Source of the DNA: Candidatus Mycoplasma haematobovis
Lineage (GTDB): Bacteria; Bacillota_I; Bacilli_A; Mycoplasmatales; Mycoplasmoidaceae
DNA: 64,000 nt
NCBI RefSeq assembly: GCF_001645765.1
Contig: NZ_LWUJ01000010.1
Location: 186,001-250,000 of the forward strand
Reading direction: 5' to 3'
In this document: one piece after another, positions 1 to 11,790 of the stretch
How the letters are laid out: each line of letters starts with the position of its first letter
How positions within the stretch are numbered: position 1 is the stretch's first letter
Notes under the pieces: generated by a model
What the model was told of the DNA's origin: nothing
Databases searched by the model: none
Seen by the model: the letters and a program-made list of their open reading frames with translations, nothing else
Translations under genes and position numbers: made by a program

Positions 1-2
1 GT

Positions 3-95
3 AAAAAAGCCAAGGCTCATAATATGGGTGAAGCTGAGTATTGAGAAAAACATATACAACCTACTCTTGGTGTTAACTCTAAACAAACTGAATAG
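3..95 (+). CDS. C-terminal end of an unidentified CDS (partial, runs off the window)
   Basis: Frame 3 is open from the window edge to TAG at 93-95 with one TGA read as Trp, giving about 30 residues containing the stretch NMGEAEYWEKHIQPTLGVNS. The composition is protein-like, but no family is recognised. The other frames give either an immediate stop or a low-complexity hydrophobic run, so this is the best reading. It precedes decayed repeats and may be the intact parent of part of them, but no convincing similarity was seen. Confidence 0.4.
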
Positions 96-145
96 TTGGT
101 TTTTTGATAATTATTTGAGTTTAATATAATTACATATACCCTTCT

Positions 146-176
<31 letters not shown>

Positions 177-189
177 AGTTGTATCAATA

Positions 190-720
190 ATAAAAAACTT
201 TATTGAGACTGTACAGAATTTCAAAACAGAAACTGGTAATGCATAAGAAGTATTAGTTTGGTTTTGTTGAATGAAAAACCTAATTGAGATGCTTAAATAA
301 TTAAATGCTGATGTTTCGAAGGGTGCTCAAAGTGCAAAAGATACTGGAGAAAGAATAAAAATAAATTAGTATCCAACACACTTTACAACTTGTACAGGAT
401 TTCAAAAACAAAACTGGCAATTAATCAATAAATTTAATTTTGTTGAATGAAAATAAACCTAGTTGAGATAATTTATTTTAAATGGTGCTAAAAGTGCAAG
501 TAATATTGGAGAAAAAATAAAATTAACTAAAATTGTACAGGATTTCAAAAACACTTCTGGTAACAAATATTATTAAAATTCCCTATAGCGGTTTGACAAT
601 CACTATTCTGCTTTAAATAATTTACCTTCATTAAGAAATAATATTTTGGTGTTTCGCAGGGTGCTAAAAATGCAAATGATATTGGAGCAAAAATAAAATT
701 AGCCGCTAACTTTAATATTA
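190..720 (+). repeat. Three decayed tandem copies of a ~165-bp segment (gene remnants)
   Basis: Three diverged copies (about 205-370, 385-525 and 530-710) share an opening block resembling TACAGGATTTCAAAAAC and a closing block resembling GGGTGCTAAAAATGCAAATG followed by ATTGGAG and an A-rich end. Read as protein, the first copy ends in residues like GAQSAKDTGERIKIN before TAG. All copies contain stops or frameshifts, so they appear to be remnants of a repeated C-terminal module rather than genes. The rest of 1-830 holds nothing I can support. Confidence 0.5.
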
Positions 721-830
721 AAATGCTTACTTTTAAAAATTTTCAATAATAGAAACATTAATAACTAAAATTTTTCATTTTAGCGCCTTGCGCAATACTC
801 TTATAAAATCTTTAATGTGAAAAATAAAAA

Positions 831-1949
831 TTGCAACTTGAACATTCTTTATTAAATAACGATCTTTTATTAACTCAAAGAAATTACAGTTTTTTAAAGA
901 AGATATTACTTGCTTCTTTATTACTATTAGTTTTCTTTCTATTCTTTTGAGTTAACATAACTCTCATTCTCAAGAAACAACAAATAAGTTTAAGTGAAAT
1001 AATAACTGTAATATTCTTTAATAGACTAAGAAAAAATGAAAATACTAATGGTGAGGATGAACTAAGAAGTGTTCTCTCTGTCCCTGCCGTCCAAAGAGCT
1101 ATCTGAATATGCTCTGCTTCAGCTGTAGCAGCAGTTGCTTTCGTAATATGTGGTTCTGCAATACAATCACTAACTCAAAATCCCCTAGCAGATGCTACTA
1201 CTCTAGGCTTCATTGATGCCACTATATTTGGTATCATATGTATGAAAGGTATATTTGCAGAAAGAATAGATGCTTCTTATTACCAACTATGCTATTTCAT
1301 ATTTGCTTTACTAGGAGGCTTAATAACTCTTACATTAATAAGTATCCTATTTAAGAAACCACAACATAAGAATCAACATCTCCAAATCATATTCATAGGA
1401 CTAGTTATGAATATGATGTTCAAGACTCTTTCTTACTTAATTAAAACCTCAAATGCTAATGCAGTTAATCCTGCATTCAAATTAGCTATAGGAGGAGCAG
1501 AAAATATACATGATCTATACAATAATCAATTTGGCTTCTTACAATGAACAGCAATCTCCATCTTTATTCTTTTCTTATTAACTTGAGCTTGCTCTAATAA
1601 ATTCAATTTATTTGAACTAGGAGAAGAGCAAGCTAAAACATTTGGAGTAAATGTAAAGCTATTTAAATACTTTGCTTACAGTTTAGCTTTAATAACTACT
1701 ACTATTGCTGTTACTTTAGTAGGTAATATAGCTTTCGTAGGTTTAATATCTACGCACATAATAAGACATCTATTTAGAACTAGAAAATATCAAATAATTG
1801 TTCCTTATGCTTCTGTATTAGCTATCTTTCTTCTATTAACAGGTATTCTTCTAAATGCTATTCTTCCTTTTGTATTCTCCTCTATCTTTATTCTTTGCTT
1901 AGGAGGAATCATTTTGTTATTCTTAACCTTTAATAACAAAGAACTTTAA
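831..1949 (+). CDS. FecCD-family ABC importer permease 1
   Basis: Reading TGA as Trp, this encodes about 372 residues. It is a polytopic membrane protein of the BtuC/FecCD family, which imports iron complexes, haem or cobalamin. The family hallmark appears as SAIQSLTQNPLADATTLGFI near residues 110-130, matching the usual 'RNPLADPxxLG' region. A later segment GNIAFVGLISTHIIRHL matches the conserved 'G.I.FVGL..PH..R' motif. No ATG lies upstream; TTG at 831 follows an in-frame TAA and precedes a hydrophobic segment. The stop overlaps the next start as TAATG. It heads a four-gene operon. The substrate cannot be told from sequence, and no binding protein is seen nearby. Confidence 0.82.
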
Positions 1950-2962
1950 TGCAACTATTTAATGAACATAAAAAAGATGACTTAAGTAAAGTAATTGCAT
2001 TATTAATAATATGCACTACTATTTCTTTTGCAATGATCTCCATTTTTGAATGGAGATATGACTTCTCTGGAAATATTGGAACAATAAGAATATGACAATT
2101 CTTATTAGCTTTCTTTAGTGGGGGTGCCTTAGGAGTCTCAGGTTTATTACTTCAAAAATTAACAAGAAATAACTTAGCAGATATCTCAATATTAGGAATA
2201 GGCTCTTTAAACCTAATATTCATAATTATCTTTATTATTTGTAAATATGATGGAACTACTGATAGCTCAGCTGTTTTAAGAGTTTATTTACCTCTAATAT
2301 CTATTGCTTCCTCTATATTAGGAACTTCCATAATTTACACACTATCAAAAAACAAATCAGATAGCTGTGAAAAGTTCACTATCATTGGAATAGCACTTCA
2401 ATTTGTTTTTGAAGCTATTTCAGTAACATTAACTAATACAAAATTAATTAATGATGCTAGCGATAAAGCAAAAATTAATGCTGAAATACAGAACTTTACT
2501 TATGGTAGATTTCCTGATGTAAGTAAGCTTTCTCAAAACATACTATGAAGAGGCATGACTATTGCCTTCGTAATAGCTATTATTTTCATAACTTGTATTA
2601 TCTATTTTTTCAGAAGAGAAATAGATTTACTAGAGCTAAATGAAGAACTTGCTAAATTCTACGGAGTAAATGTTAAAGTCCTTAAAGGCTTCCTTTATTT
2701 TTGTATTTCTTTATTAGTAGGAATAGAATCTGCTATGATAGGTAGTGTTGCCTTACTAGGAATAGTATCAGCTAGTTTTACTAGACTTATTTTTGGTAAT
2801 AGATCAGAAATAGGCATAATAGTATCATTCTTAGTAGGAGGGATGCTAGTTACGCTAGCATCTTTCATATCTGTAAACTTAAATAAGAATGTACCAATAG
2901 GTTTTCTTTCTACTTCTCTTATTTCCCCTGTATTCATTTATTTACTCTTCAAAAGAAATTAG
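1949..2962 (+). CDS. FecCD-family ABC importer permease 2
   Basis: About 337 residues with several hydrophobic segments. GGALGVSGLLLQKLTRNNLA near residues 55-75 matches the family signature 'GaaLavsG...Q...rNpLA'. VALLGIVSASFTRLIFG later matches the 'G.I.FvGL..PH..R' region in a degraded form: the His is missing. ATG at 1949 overlaps the TAA of permease 1, which argues for translational coupling and for the two forming a heterodimeric channel. One or more TGA codons are read as Trp. Its stop TAG shares its last base with the GTG start of the following ATPase. Confidence 0.8.
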
Positions 2963-4461
2963 TGCTTGTATACATTAAAAAAAATAGGTCTCTTTTTCTA
3001 TTAGCTCTATTTACTTTCCTCCAAATATTCTTTCTTTGAGCTTTATTTATTAGCTACTTAAGAAATTATGCTGCTTACACTTACATGTACACTGATCAGT
3101 TTAAAGATGAGCAATATTCTTATTGGAAATATTTATCTAAAGCAGGAAAGGCTATGGATGTACAAAAGAACATAGGAAGATATCAAAACTTTAATGATGA
3201 AAAGATCCCAATCTTCTTAAAGGCCTTTTTTGAAAAAGAGGGTTTATCTCCCACTTTAGCTAAACACTTCTTCTGATTTAACTTACATCTCCAACTCTCT
3301 ATCCTTTATTTATCCCTGATTGCTTTCTTTAATATAGCAGGCATATTCATCTTCTTTAACTCTTTAAGAAAATACTTACTAATAGGAAAAACCTTTAATT
3401 TTTATAAATTATTCTTAGTTACTTGTTTAAACCTATGAGGCTTTTGAATATGTAAAGAATGAGAGCATTCTCTCACAGAAAGAAAAGATCCTTTACTACA
3501 TACTAAGTGCTCTTTCTTAGTTAACTCTAAATTATGAAAAAGATTCTGAAAACTTAAGAAAAAATCAAATCCTTTTAGATTTAACAAACCTCAGGATTTA
3601 ATAGTAGTAGAAAAGCTGTGCTTTTCTCCAGAACTAAAACATAGCTATTTCAAACACCTTAAAGACTATCTCTTATTCTTTAAACAAGATAGAGAAATTA
3701 ATGAAAAGACTCACATCTACCCTAAAAAATCCCTCTGACATAAACCATACAAATACATCCTAAAAAATATTAATTTAACTATTAAACGTGGCTCTTTCAA
3801 TGTAATAATAGGATGTAATGGTTCAGGAAAAACTACTCTTATTAAATCCTTAATTAACTTAAATGAAAATATAACAGGAAGAGTATTATGGAATGGTTTA
3901 GATATTACAAAAATAAATAAAAATGTATTTGCTAGGAATGTATCTTACATTCCTCAATTCTTAAATATATATCAATCACTTAAAGTAATAGACTTCTTAA
4001 CTTTTGCTAGATATCCCTACAAAGATAAGAATGAATATGCTATTCTTAAAGCTATTCAAGAAAGTGAATGTGTAGAATTTGCTGATAAAAATTTAGATTC
4101 ACTTTCTGGAGGCCAAAAACAGAAAATACTATTAGCAAGCATACTAGTACAAGAAGCAGATACCATAATACTAGACGAACCCACTTCCTTCTTAGATATT
4201 AAGAATCAACATATCTTTCTTGAATCATTAAAGAAATTGAACTCAGAAGGCAAAACCATAATCATGATTCTTCATGACTTACAACAAGCTATTAATTATG
4301 CTAATAATTTAATAGTTATGAAAGAAGGAGAAGTTTATGCTTCTGGTACACCAAATGAAGTAATAACAGAAGAATTATTAAGAGATGTATTTAATATAGG
4401 CTGTACACTATACAAAAACAATACAGAATTAGAGATACAAGACATATATGCCATATCTTAA
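2962..4461 (+). CDS. ABC importer ATPase with N-terminal membrane region (FepC-like)
   Basis: About 499 residues. The first ~110 residues hold hydrophobic segments (FLLALFTFLQIFFLWALF, ILYLSLIAFFNIAGIFIFF). A basic linker follows, and then an ABC ATPase domain: Walker A GCNGSGKTT, signature LSGGQKQ, Walker B TIILDEP, H-loop ILHD. The domain most resembles ATPases of iron-siderophore/B12 importers. The GTG start overlaps the permease-2 stop. FepC-type subunits are usually ~260 residues and soluble, so the membrane-anchored N-terminal half is unusual. Two or more in-frame TGA codons are Trp. Confidence 0.8.
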
Positions 4462-5854
4462 AGAAATCTTTCTATATTCTTTAGGATATTACACTTCTTT
4501 AAAGAAACTACTAAGAATATTATTTTGAATGCACATAGTAATATGTGCATTATGACTCTTGTTACTACTTAATTTTATTTGTATTAAAGTAATTGGTTCT
4601 TCTCTTTCTTCTCACAATAAATTCTCAGCAGTAAAGCACTTTGATGTTTGATCTAATAATTATGAATTCTTCTTAAGAGATACTAGTGTAAAGCAAAGCT
4701 CTATACTAACGTTCGCCTTCTATGTTTTCTTTGTCAAATTATTCTTATTAAATATATTGGCTCTATTAATATGTGCTCCTCTTAAATTTGCACTAGCTTG
4801 CTCTATAGATATGCAAGAAACTAATTTAAAGAATAAGAGTCAAATATTCTTAGATGTAGCACTTAATCCTTTCTTTCCTATTATTGCTTACAATACTCTA
4901 AATAATAAAAATATTATTCATTATCAAAGAGAAAGAACTTTTTCTTTGGCTAAAGTAATGAATGAATATTTAGAATTTAAGTCTTTTCCTGAAATTAATA
5001 GTGAAGAATTAATAAATGTAAAAGATTTATCCTTTATTTACCATGGGGATAATAGTTGAGATAAATATTTACACTTATTCTTAAAGAAATTTTTTCCTAC
5101 TCTTTACAGAAAACACTTACTCTCTAAGAATTATTACAAATCTCATGGCAAAAAAGAACTATACAACTTACCTGCTTTAAAGAATATTAATTTAACTATT
5201 AAAGCTTCTAAATTTACTACTATATTAGGCTGTAATGGTTCTAGTAAGACTACATTCCTAAAAACTATTATTAATTTATTTGAAAAATATACTGGAAATA
5301 TACTTTGAATCTCTCAAGATTTAAAGAAAATATCTAATAGGTCATTCTATAAGAATGTATCCTATATAGCTCAAAATACAATAATACATAGTAATATCTC
5401 TGTATATGATTTTGTTGCTTGTGGTTTATTCCCCTCCCTTTCTTTTTTCCAAATGAATTATCCCCAAGATCATCCTTTAGTACTAGAGAACTTAAAAAAA
5501 ATAGGAATACTTGAATTTAAGGACAAGAGTCTTAATACTCTTTCTGGCGGGGAAAAACAAAAAGCTATTATTGCTAGAGCTCTTACACAAAAAACTAAAA
5601 TAATAATATTAGATGAGCCTACAACTTACTTAGATATTAGTAATCAATATTTAATACTTAATATATTAAAAAAGCTTCAAAAAGAAGAGAATAAAACCAT
5701 AATAGCTATTCTTCATGATTTAAAGCAAGCAAAGCAGTTCTCAGATGAAGTAATAATATTAGATAATGGTGAGGTATTTGCTTATGGAAAAACAGAAAAA
5801 GTAATGACTAAAGAGAATATTAATAAAGTATTTGGAATTAATAATCTATTCTAA
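4448..5854 (+). CDS. Second ABC importer ATPase with N-terminal membrane region and altered Walker A
   Basis: About 468 residues, starting at an ATG that overlaps the previous gene by 14 bp. The N-terminal part has hydrophobic stretches (LLLLLNFICIKVIG, FAFYVFFVKLFLLNILALLI); an ATPase domain follows. Walker A reads GCNGSSKTT, so the glycine just before the catalytic lysine is serine (codon 5243-5245). The signature LSGGEKQ, Walker B IIILDEP and ILHD are intact. It is paralogous to the upstream ATPase, and the pair may form an asymmetric heterodimer with one weakened site. The 3' end overlaps convergent rplA by 17 bp. Confidence 0.78.
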
Positions 5855-6461
5855 AAGAAGAACCCATAGTACTAGTTAAATAAACTTTATCTATATATTT
5901 ACCTTTAAATCCTTTTGGTTTCTTTTGTCTAATTAAATTCATAGCATATTCAAAGTTTTCTTTAAGTTGTTCTTTAGTAAAGTTTAACTTTCCAATAACT
6001 ACATGTACATTACCAAAAGTATCATTTTTTAAAGATACTTTACCTTTCTTAAATTCTTTTACAGCTCTCTTAACATCAGTAACCACTGTACCCAATTTAG
6101 GACTAGGCATAAGATTTCTGGGTCCTAGAATTTTACCTAACTTTGAAATAAGCGGCATCATCTTTGCAGTGGTAATAATTACATCAAAATCTAACCATCC
6201 TTCTTTAATCTTATCTACCATTTCTTTGCCGCCGTAATGATCAATCTTTAATTCATCTATTGCTTCTTTAGAAAGAGAATCATCTATTACTAAAATCTTT
6301 ACTTCTTTAGGAATAGAGTGAGGCAAAGTAAATAAGTCTTTAAAGTTATGTTCTGGTTTCTTAGTATTTAAATTTAATTTAACTGCAATCTCTACAGTTT
6401 CAACGAACTTCCTCTTCTTTCCTGCTTGTAGTGACTCTACAGAACTTTCAAAATTACTCAC
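5838..6461 (-). CDS. rplA: 50S ribosomal protein L1
   Basis: 207 residues beginning MSNFESSVES. The family core includes KILGPRNLMPSPKLGTVV, matching the conserved 'LGpRGLMPnPK.GTv' of L1, and a C-terminal VYLTSTMGSSFRIDY matching the usual '...StMGpg..id'. L1 binds 23S rRNA at the stalk base and autoregulates its operon. At 207 residues it is somewhat shorter than the usual ~230, which is typical of reduced genomes. The start overlaps the rplK stop by 8 bp, so rplK-rplA are coupled. Confidence 0.95.
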   Translation of the reverse strand: MSNFESSVESLQAGKKRKFVETVEIAVKLNLNTKKPEHNFKDLFTLPHSIPKEVKILVIDDSLSKEAIDELKIDHYGGKEMVDKIKEGWLDFDVIITTAKMMPLISKLGKILGPRNLMPSPKLGTVVTDVKRAVKEFKKGKVSLKNDTFGNVHVVIGKLNFTKEQLKENFEYAMNLIRQKKPKGFKGKYIDKVYLTSTMGSSFRIDY

Positions 6462-6876
6462 CGATTATTATTCCCATTTGTCTTGCAGTTCCCATAACCA
6501 TGCGCTCCATAGCCTCTAAAGACGCAGCATTTGAGTCTGGTAATTTATATTTAGCTATTTTAGTTAATTGTTCTTTAGTTATTGTAGCTACTTTATTGCC
6601 TTTAGCATTTGAAGAACCTTTTTCTAATTTAGCTTCCTTTTTAAGGAGAATAGCTGTAGGAGTAGTTCTAAGTATAAAGGAATAGTTCTTATTAGGAAAG
6701 ATAGTAAATACTACAGGAACCACATCCCCATTTCTATCTTTAGTACGATCATTAAAATCTTTAATAAACTGACCCATATTAATACCCAAAGAGGCTAATG
6801 CAGGACCAGGTTTTGCTTGGGCTCCAATAAGCTCTAATTTAGCTATTCTTTTTCTAGCTTTTTTAACTACTGCCAT
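6454..6876 (-). CDS. rplK: 50S ribosomal protein L11
   Basis: 140 residues, near the usual length. The N-terminal KLELIGAQAKPGPALASLGI fits 'kLqipAGkAnPaPPvGpALG', and the C-terminal ASLEAMERMVMGTARQMGII fits the rRNA-binding domain. It forms the GTPase-associated stalk base with 23S rRNA. Its ATG overlaps the rpmA stop as TAATG, so L27, L11 and L1 are translated as a chain. L27 directly upstream of L11 is not the usual bacterial order. Confidence 0.95.
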   Translation of the reverse strand: MAVVKKARKRIAKLELIGAQAKPGPALASLGINMGQFIKDFNDRTKDRNGDVVPVVFTIFPNKNYSFILRTTPTAILLKKEAKLEKGSSNAKGNKVATITKEQLTKIAKYKLPDSNAASLEAMERMVMGTARQMGIIIGE

Positions 6877-7151
6877 TATCTCTTCTCGATGACTAATACT
6901 CTTGTTTTATCTTTACCAAACTTTTCATATTTAACTCATCCTTCTTTAAGAGCAAATAAAGTAAAGTCATTTCCTTGACCTACATTAAAGCCAGGATAAA
7001 CTACATTACCTTTTTGTCTATATATTATTTGCCCAGCATTAGTATATTGTCCATCTCCTAATTTAGCCCCTCTATATTTTGGCTTTGAGTCTCTACCGTT
7101 CTTAGTAGATCCTACCCCTTTCTTTGAAGCAAAGAATTGTAAATTATACAT
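6876..7151 (-). CDS. rpmA: 50S ribosomal protein L27
   Basis: 91 residues once the TGA at 6936-6938 is read as Trp; a standard-code reading would lose the last 20 residues. The N-terminus [20 protein letters not shown] is the classic Firmicutes/mollicute L27 start, where the first residues before 'ASKKG' are removed by a dedicated protease in related Gram-positives. It lies 12 bp after pgk, and its stop overlaps the rplK start. Confidence 0.94.
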
Positions 7152-7163
7152 ACCATATATATT

Positions 7164-8384
7164 TTATTTATTTGGAATAGCTTCAATACCAGGCATTTTA
7201 GATCCTTCAAAGAAAGCTAAAGAAGCGCCTCCACCAGTAGAAATAAAACTCATATCTTGAGTTAATTTAAATTTTTCAGCTGCTGCCGCTGAATCACCTC
7301 CACCAATAACCGTATAAGCTCCTTTCTTAGTAATTTCTGCTAATTTAAGTGCTACAGATTTAGTACCATTCTCATAATTATCAAATTCAAATACTCCCAT
7401 AGGACCATTTCAAATAACTACTTTAGCACCCTCCAAAGCTTCACAATAAAGCTTAACTGTTTTACTACCAATATCTAAAGCCATCTTACCTCCTCAATTT
7501 TTTTCTTCTAAATCTAACTCTTCACCCTTAACATCTTTAAATTCAGAAGCCACAATATGATCTACAGGTAATAATAATTTATCTCCATATCTACTTAACA
7601 AACTCTTACATTCTTCGATCATTTCATCTTCAACAATAGATTTACCTACTTCTTTACCCATAGCCTTAAGGAAAGTGTAAGACATACCCCCACCAATTAA
7701 TAACTTATCTACTTTAGGAGCGATAGCATTAATAAGTTTTAATTTATCTGATACTTTACTACCTCCTAAAATTAATACCCTTGGACTATCGGTAGAAGTA
7801 ACTGCTTTTGAAAGGGCTTCTAGTTCTCTCTTTACTAGGAAGCCTACTCCAGAAGGAAGTAATTCAGAAACACCTACATTTGAAGCATGCGCTCTATGAG
7901 AAGTACCAAAAGCATCATTAATAAATACTTCTCCTAGAGAAGCTCAAAATTTAGCTAATTCTGGATAGTTTTTTGATTCTCATTTAACAACATTATTACT
8001 TTCATCAACATCATAATATCTAGTATTTTCAAGCACTAAAATATCAGCACTAAAATCAATCTTATCTTTAGAAAATTTATCTCCTTCTCTAGGAACAAAC
8101 AATACTTTTGCACTTGGCAATTGTTTTTGAATTTCTTTAGCAACTATAGCTAATGATTTCTTGCCTGAATTAATATCATTTAAATCTTTAATTCTGGAAA
8201 AGTGACTAAGTACAACTATTTTGCATTGTTTATCCAGTAAGTATTTAAGAGTAGGGAGACTTTGAACTATTCTATTATTATCAGTAATAACGCCATCCTT
8301 TACAGGAACATTTAAGTCTAATCTAAGAATTACTTTCTTATTATTTAACTCTAAATCCTCTAAGGAACGTTTATTAAAAACCAC
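7164..8384 (-). CDS. pgk: Phosphoglycerate kinase
   Basis: 406 residues when TGA codons (for example near 7401, 7491 and 7977) are read as Trp. It converts 1,3-bisphosphoglycerate plus ADP to 3-phosphoglycerate plus ATP in glycolysis, the main ATP source of these parasites. Visible motifs are [20 protein letters not shown] at the N-terminus, VLENTRYY, the hinge [24 protein letters not shown] and the nucleotide site [10 protein letters not shown] with [10 protein letters not shown]. It starts 5 bp after the first gap gene ends, giving a gap-gap-pgk glycolytic operon that continues into rpmA. Confidence 0.97.
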
Positions 8385-8389
8385 TACAA

Positions 8390-9403
<1,014 letters not shown>

Positions 9404-10417
9404 TTAAAGAGTAACAAAATGAGTAAGTGTTCTTACTAATTGATTTACGTAGGAAGACTCATTATCATATCAAGTATAAAGTTTCACTTCTCCTGTTGGA
9501 AGTACTTTAGTTAGTAAAGAGTCAAAAATAGATCCGGCAGTGTGAGAAATAATATCTGCTGAAACTATTGGATCTGTACAATAGCAAAGTGTTTCTGAAG
9601 CAGCTTCTTCAACAGCTTTATTAATCTCTTCAGCTGTAGCAGGTTTTTCTAATTTAAGAGTCATATCTACTAGAGAACCAGTAATAGTTGGAACTCTGTG
9701 AGCAACACCATCCATTTTTCCTAGTAATTCAGGAATAACTTTACCAATAGCTGCTGCTGCACCAGTTGATGTAGGAATAATAGAAAAACCAGCTGCTCTT
9801 GCTCTTCTTAAATCAGAGTGAGGTGAGTCTTGTAATCTTTGATCTGCAGTGTAAGCGTGAATAGTTGTCATGAAACCAGAAGCAACACCAAATTTTTTGT
9901 GAACCGCATTAACTACAGGAGCTAATGCATTGGTTGTACAAGAAGCCGCTGAAATAACTTTGTCATCTCCACTAAGAACTTGGTGGTTAACATTGTAAAC
10001 AATTGTCTTTAGATCTCCTTTAGCGGGAGCAGAGATAACTACTTTTTTAGCGCCTGCTTCAATGTGAGCCATAGCGGCATCTTTATCAGTAAAACGTCCT
10101 GTGCATTCAAGAACACAATCAACATTTAAAGATGCTCAAGGAAGAGCTTTAGGATCCCTTTCAGAAATAACTTTAAAGGAACGTTTCTCATTTTTGCAAT
10201 GACTATATAAAACTATTGAATCTCCTTCAACACTAACTTCATAACAACAAAGTTTGGTAATAGCTCCGTGGGCTGTATCATATTTAAGAAGGTGCGCTAA
10301 AGTTTTTGGATCTGTTAAATCATTAATTGCGACAATGTTAATATCTTTATTAGACAGTAACTCTCTGAAAGCTAATCTACCAATTCTTCCAAATCCGTTG
10401 ATTGCAATATTTTTCAT
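9404..10417 (-). CDS. gap: Glyceraldehyde-3-phosphate dehydrogenase, copy 2 (promoter-proximal)
   Basis: 337 residues with the same N-terminal dinucleotide-binding motif, catalytic Cys and C-terminus as copy 1. The variable block reads [20 protein letters not shown] and carries two extra residues. Start ATG at 10417 is preceded by a TATAAT at 10430-10435. The near-identity of the flanks suggests a recent tandem duplication or continuing gene conversion. The patch lies in the region after 'KYDTAHG', on the NAD-binding domain rather than at the active-site Cys. Confidence 0.96.
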
Positions 10418-10429
10418 AATGTAATGATA

Positions 10430-10435
10430 ATTATA
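10430..10435 (-). promoter_or_regulatory. Putative -10 box of the gap-gap-pgk operon
   Basis: Reading the minus strand, TATAAT ends about 12 bp before the ATG of gap copy 2. A weak TTGGAG lies about 19 bp further upstream as a possible -35. Mollicute promoters often rely mainly on the -10 box, and the short distance to the start implies a very short leader. Confidence 0.4.
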
Positions 10436-10471
10436 TACTTACATTTACTCAAAACTCCAAAAAATTTTATA

Positions 10472-11458
10472 TTAAAGACAATCAGAGAGTTTGAAATCTC
10501 TTATCACATCAAAGAAATAATTTATTTCTTCAATAGTATTTTGAGCATTTAAAGAAGCTCTAAATATTTCTTTAGGATCATATCTTTCCGCAGACAGCCA
10601 AGAACAAGATAGTCCTGATCTAACTAATACTTCTTTCTTAGCTAAATAAAATACATAATCATGGGCTGTTATTTCTTTCTTAACTCTTATTAAGAATATA
10701 CATCCTTTAGTATCTTTATTTAGTAACTCTAAATATTCATTATTAGGAAAATTAGTAATAAAGTACTTATTTAATTCGCTCTCTTGCTTAGCTCAAGCAG
10801 AAGAAGTTAAATTAGCGACAATAGTGGGAAGCGCTTCATTTCAAGCATACAAAGCACATCAGTCTAAGTCATAATTTTCTTTATCTCAAATCATTCCTTC
10901 TCTAGCATAAATAACTCCTAATCCATTAGGACCAAAACATTTATGTGCTGAGAAGAATAAGAAGTCAGCTCTCTTACTCCTAATTACCTTATGTTGTATA
11001 TATTGAGAAATATCAAGAATAAGAATATGTGGAGTATCTTTAAATTTCTCCTCTATTTTTTCTAAAGAGTGCTCTAATCCATCTAAATTAGTCATTAAAG
11101 AGAGAGAGAATATAGACCTTTCTTTGGGTAGCTCTAACTTTAATAAGTCTTGGTAGTTAAAGTAATTAATAGAGCTATAAAGGCTTAATCAAATAGCATG
11201 ATTAGAAGAATGTTCTGAAGTACTTAAATATACACCTAGCTCTTTTGGTAAATAATGAGCTATCTCATTAGCTGCATAAGTAGCATTAGGTACTAAGTAA
11301 TAATTCTCTGGCTTACCTCCTAAGAATTTAGTTAATAATATTAAAGTTTCTTTCTTTAACTCTCTAGGATTTAGTTCTTTGGATAAAGCTTCGCAATATG
11401 CCTCTACTAATTCTTTAGATCTTAAAGAAGTAGCTGCATTATCAAAATAAACAATAAT
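10472..11458 (-). CDS. sufS: Cysteine desulfurase (SufS/IscS-type)
   Basis: About 328 residues with TGA as Trp. PLP-enzyme marks are VYFDNAAT at the very N-terminus, the lysine motif FFSAHKCFGPNGLGV (Schiff-base Lys), and RSGLSCSW near the C-terminus carrying the persulfide Cys. It moves sulfur from cysteine to the SufU scaffold encoded at 13311-13706. No ATG, GTG or TTG lies between the in-frame TAA at 11462-11464 and the conserved DNAAT. The only sensible starts are ATT codons at 11458 or 11455, the first overlapping the rpmG stop. The N-terminus is shorter than in most SufS proteins. Confidence 0.85.
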
Positions 11459-11616
11459 TACTTAATTTTGATCTCTTGATGTACAATGCTCTTTCTACAC
11501 CACTTGCAATACTTCTTTAATTGGAGCTTGTCTACAGTATTTTTAGGGTTCTTACGAGACAAATAACCAATATTAGAGCACTCTTTACACTTGAATCTTA
11601 TCTTTAATTTTGGCAT
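11458..11616 (-). CDS. rpmG: 50S ribosomal protein L33
   Basis: 52 residues starting MPKLKIRFKCKECSNIGYLS. Two CxxC-type pairs (CKEC and CKWC) form the zinc-binding version of L33, and the KNPKNTVDKLQLKKYC stretch matches the family. An upstream in-frame ATG would add 14 residues, but they are encoded by the tRNA-Phe 3' region and are unlikely to be used. It sits immediately downstream of the tRNA cluster, and its TAA shares bases with the predicted ATT start of sufS. Confidence 0.9.
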   Translation of the reverse strand: MPKLKIRFKCKECSNIGYLSRKNPKNTVDKLQLKKYCKWCRKSIVHQEIKIK

Positions 11617-11625
11617 AGAAAATAA

Positions 11626-11701
11626 TGGTGGCTTTAGGCGGAATCGAACCACCGACACACGGTTCTTCAGACCGTTGCTCTACCGACTGAGCTATAAAGC
11701 C
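11626..11701 (-). tRNA. tRNA-Phe (GAA)
   Basis: 76 nt with encoded CCA. The acceptor stem GGCTTTA/TAAAGCC pairs perfectly; the anticodon stem ACGGT/ACCGT encloses loop CTGAAGA, giving anticodon GAA. It is last in an eight-tRNA block on the minus strand whose order (Arg, Pro, Met, Ser, fMet, Asp, Phe) echoes the classical Bacillus/mollicute tRNA operon. Confidence 0.96.
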
Positions 11702-11710
11702 ACGTCAATA

Positions 11711-11787
11711 TGGCGGGCCTTACGGGATTCAAACCCGTGATCTCCACAGTGACAGTGTGGTGTGTTAGGTCACTACACTAAAAGCCC
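11711..11787 (-). tRNA. tRNA-Asp (GTC)
   Basis: 77 nt with encoded CCA and discriminator G. The acceptor stem GGGCTTT/AAGGCCC contains one G-U wobble pair. The anticodon loop CTGTCAC gives GTC. It lies 9 bp upstream of tRNA-Phe. Confidence 0.96.
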
Positions 11788-11790
11788 AAA

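Noticed and set aside
7401-7493. Apparent breaks inside pgk, ileS, leuS and similar genes
   Set aside because: The breaks are all TGA codons at places where Trp fits the family; with the UCA tRNA-Trp present they are not pseudogene lesions.
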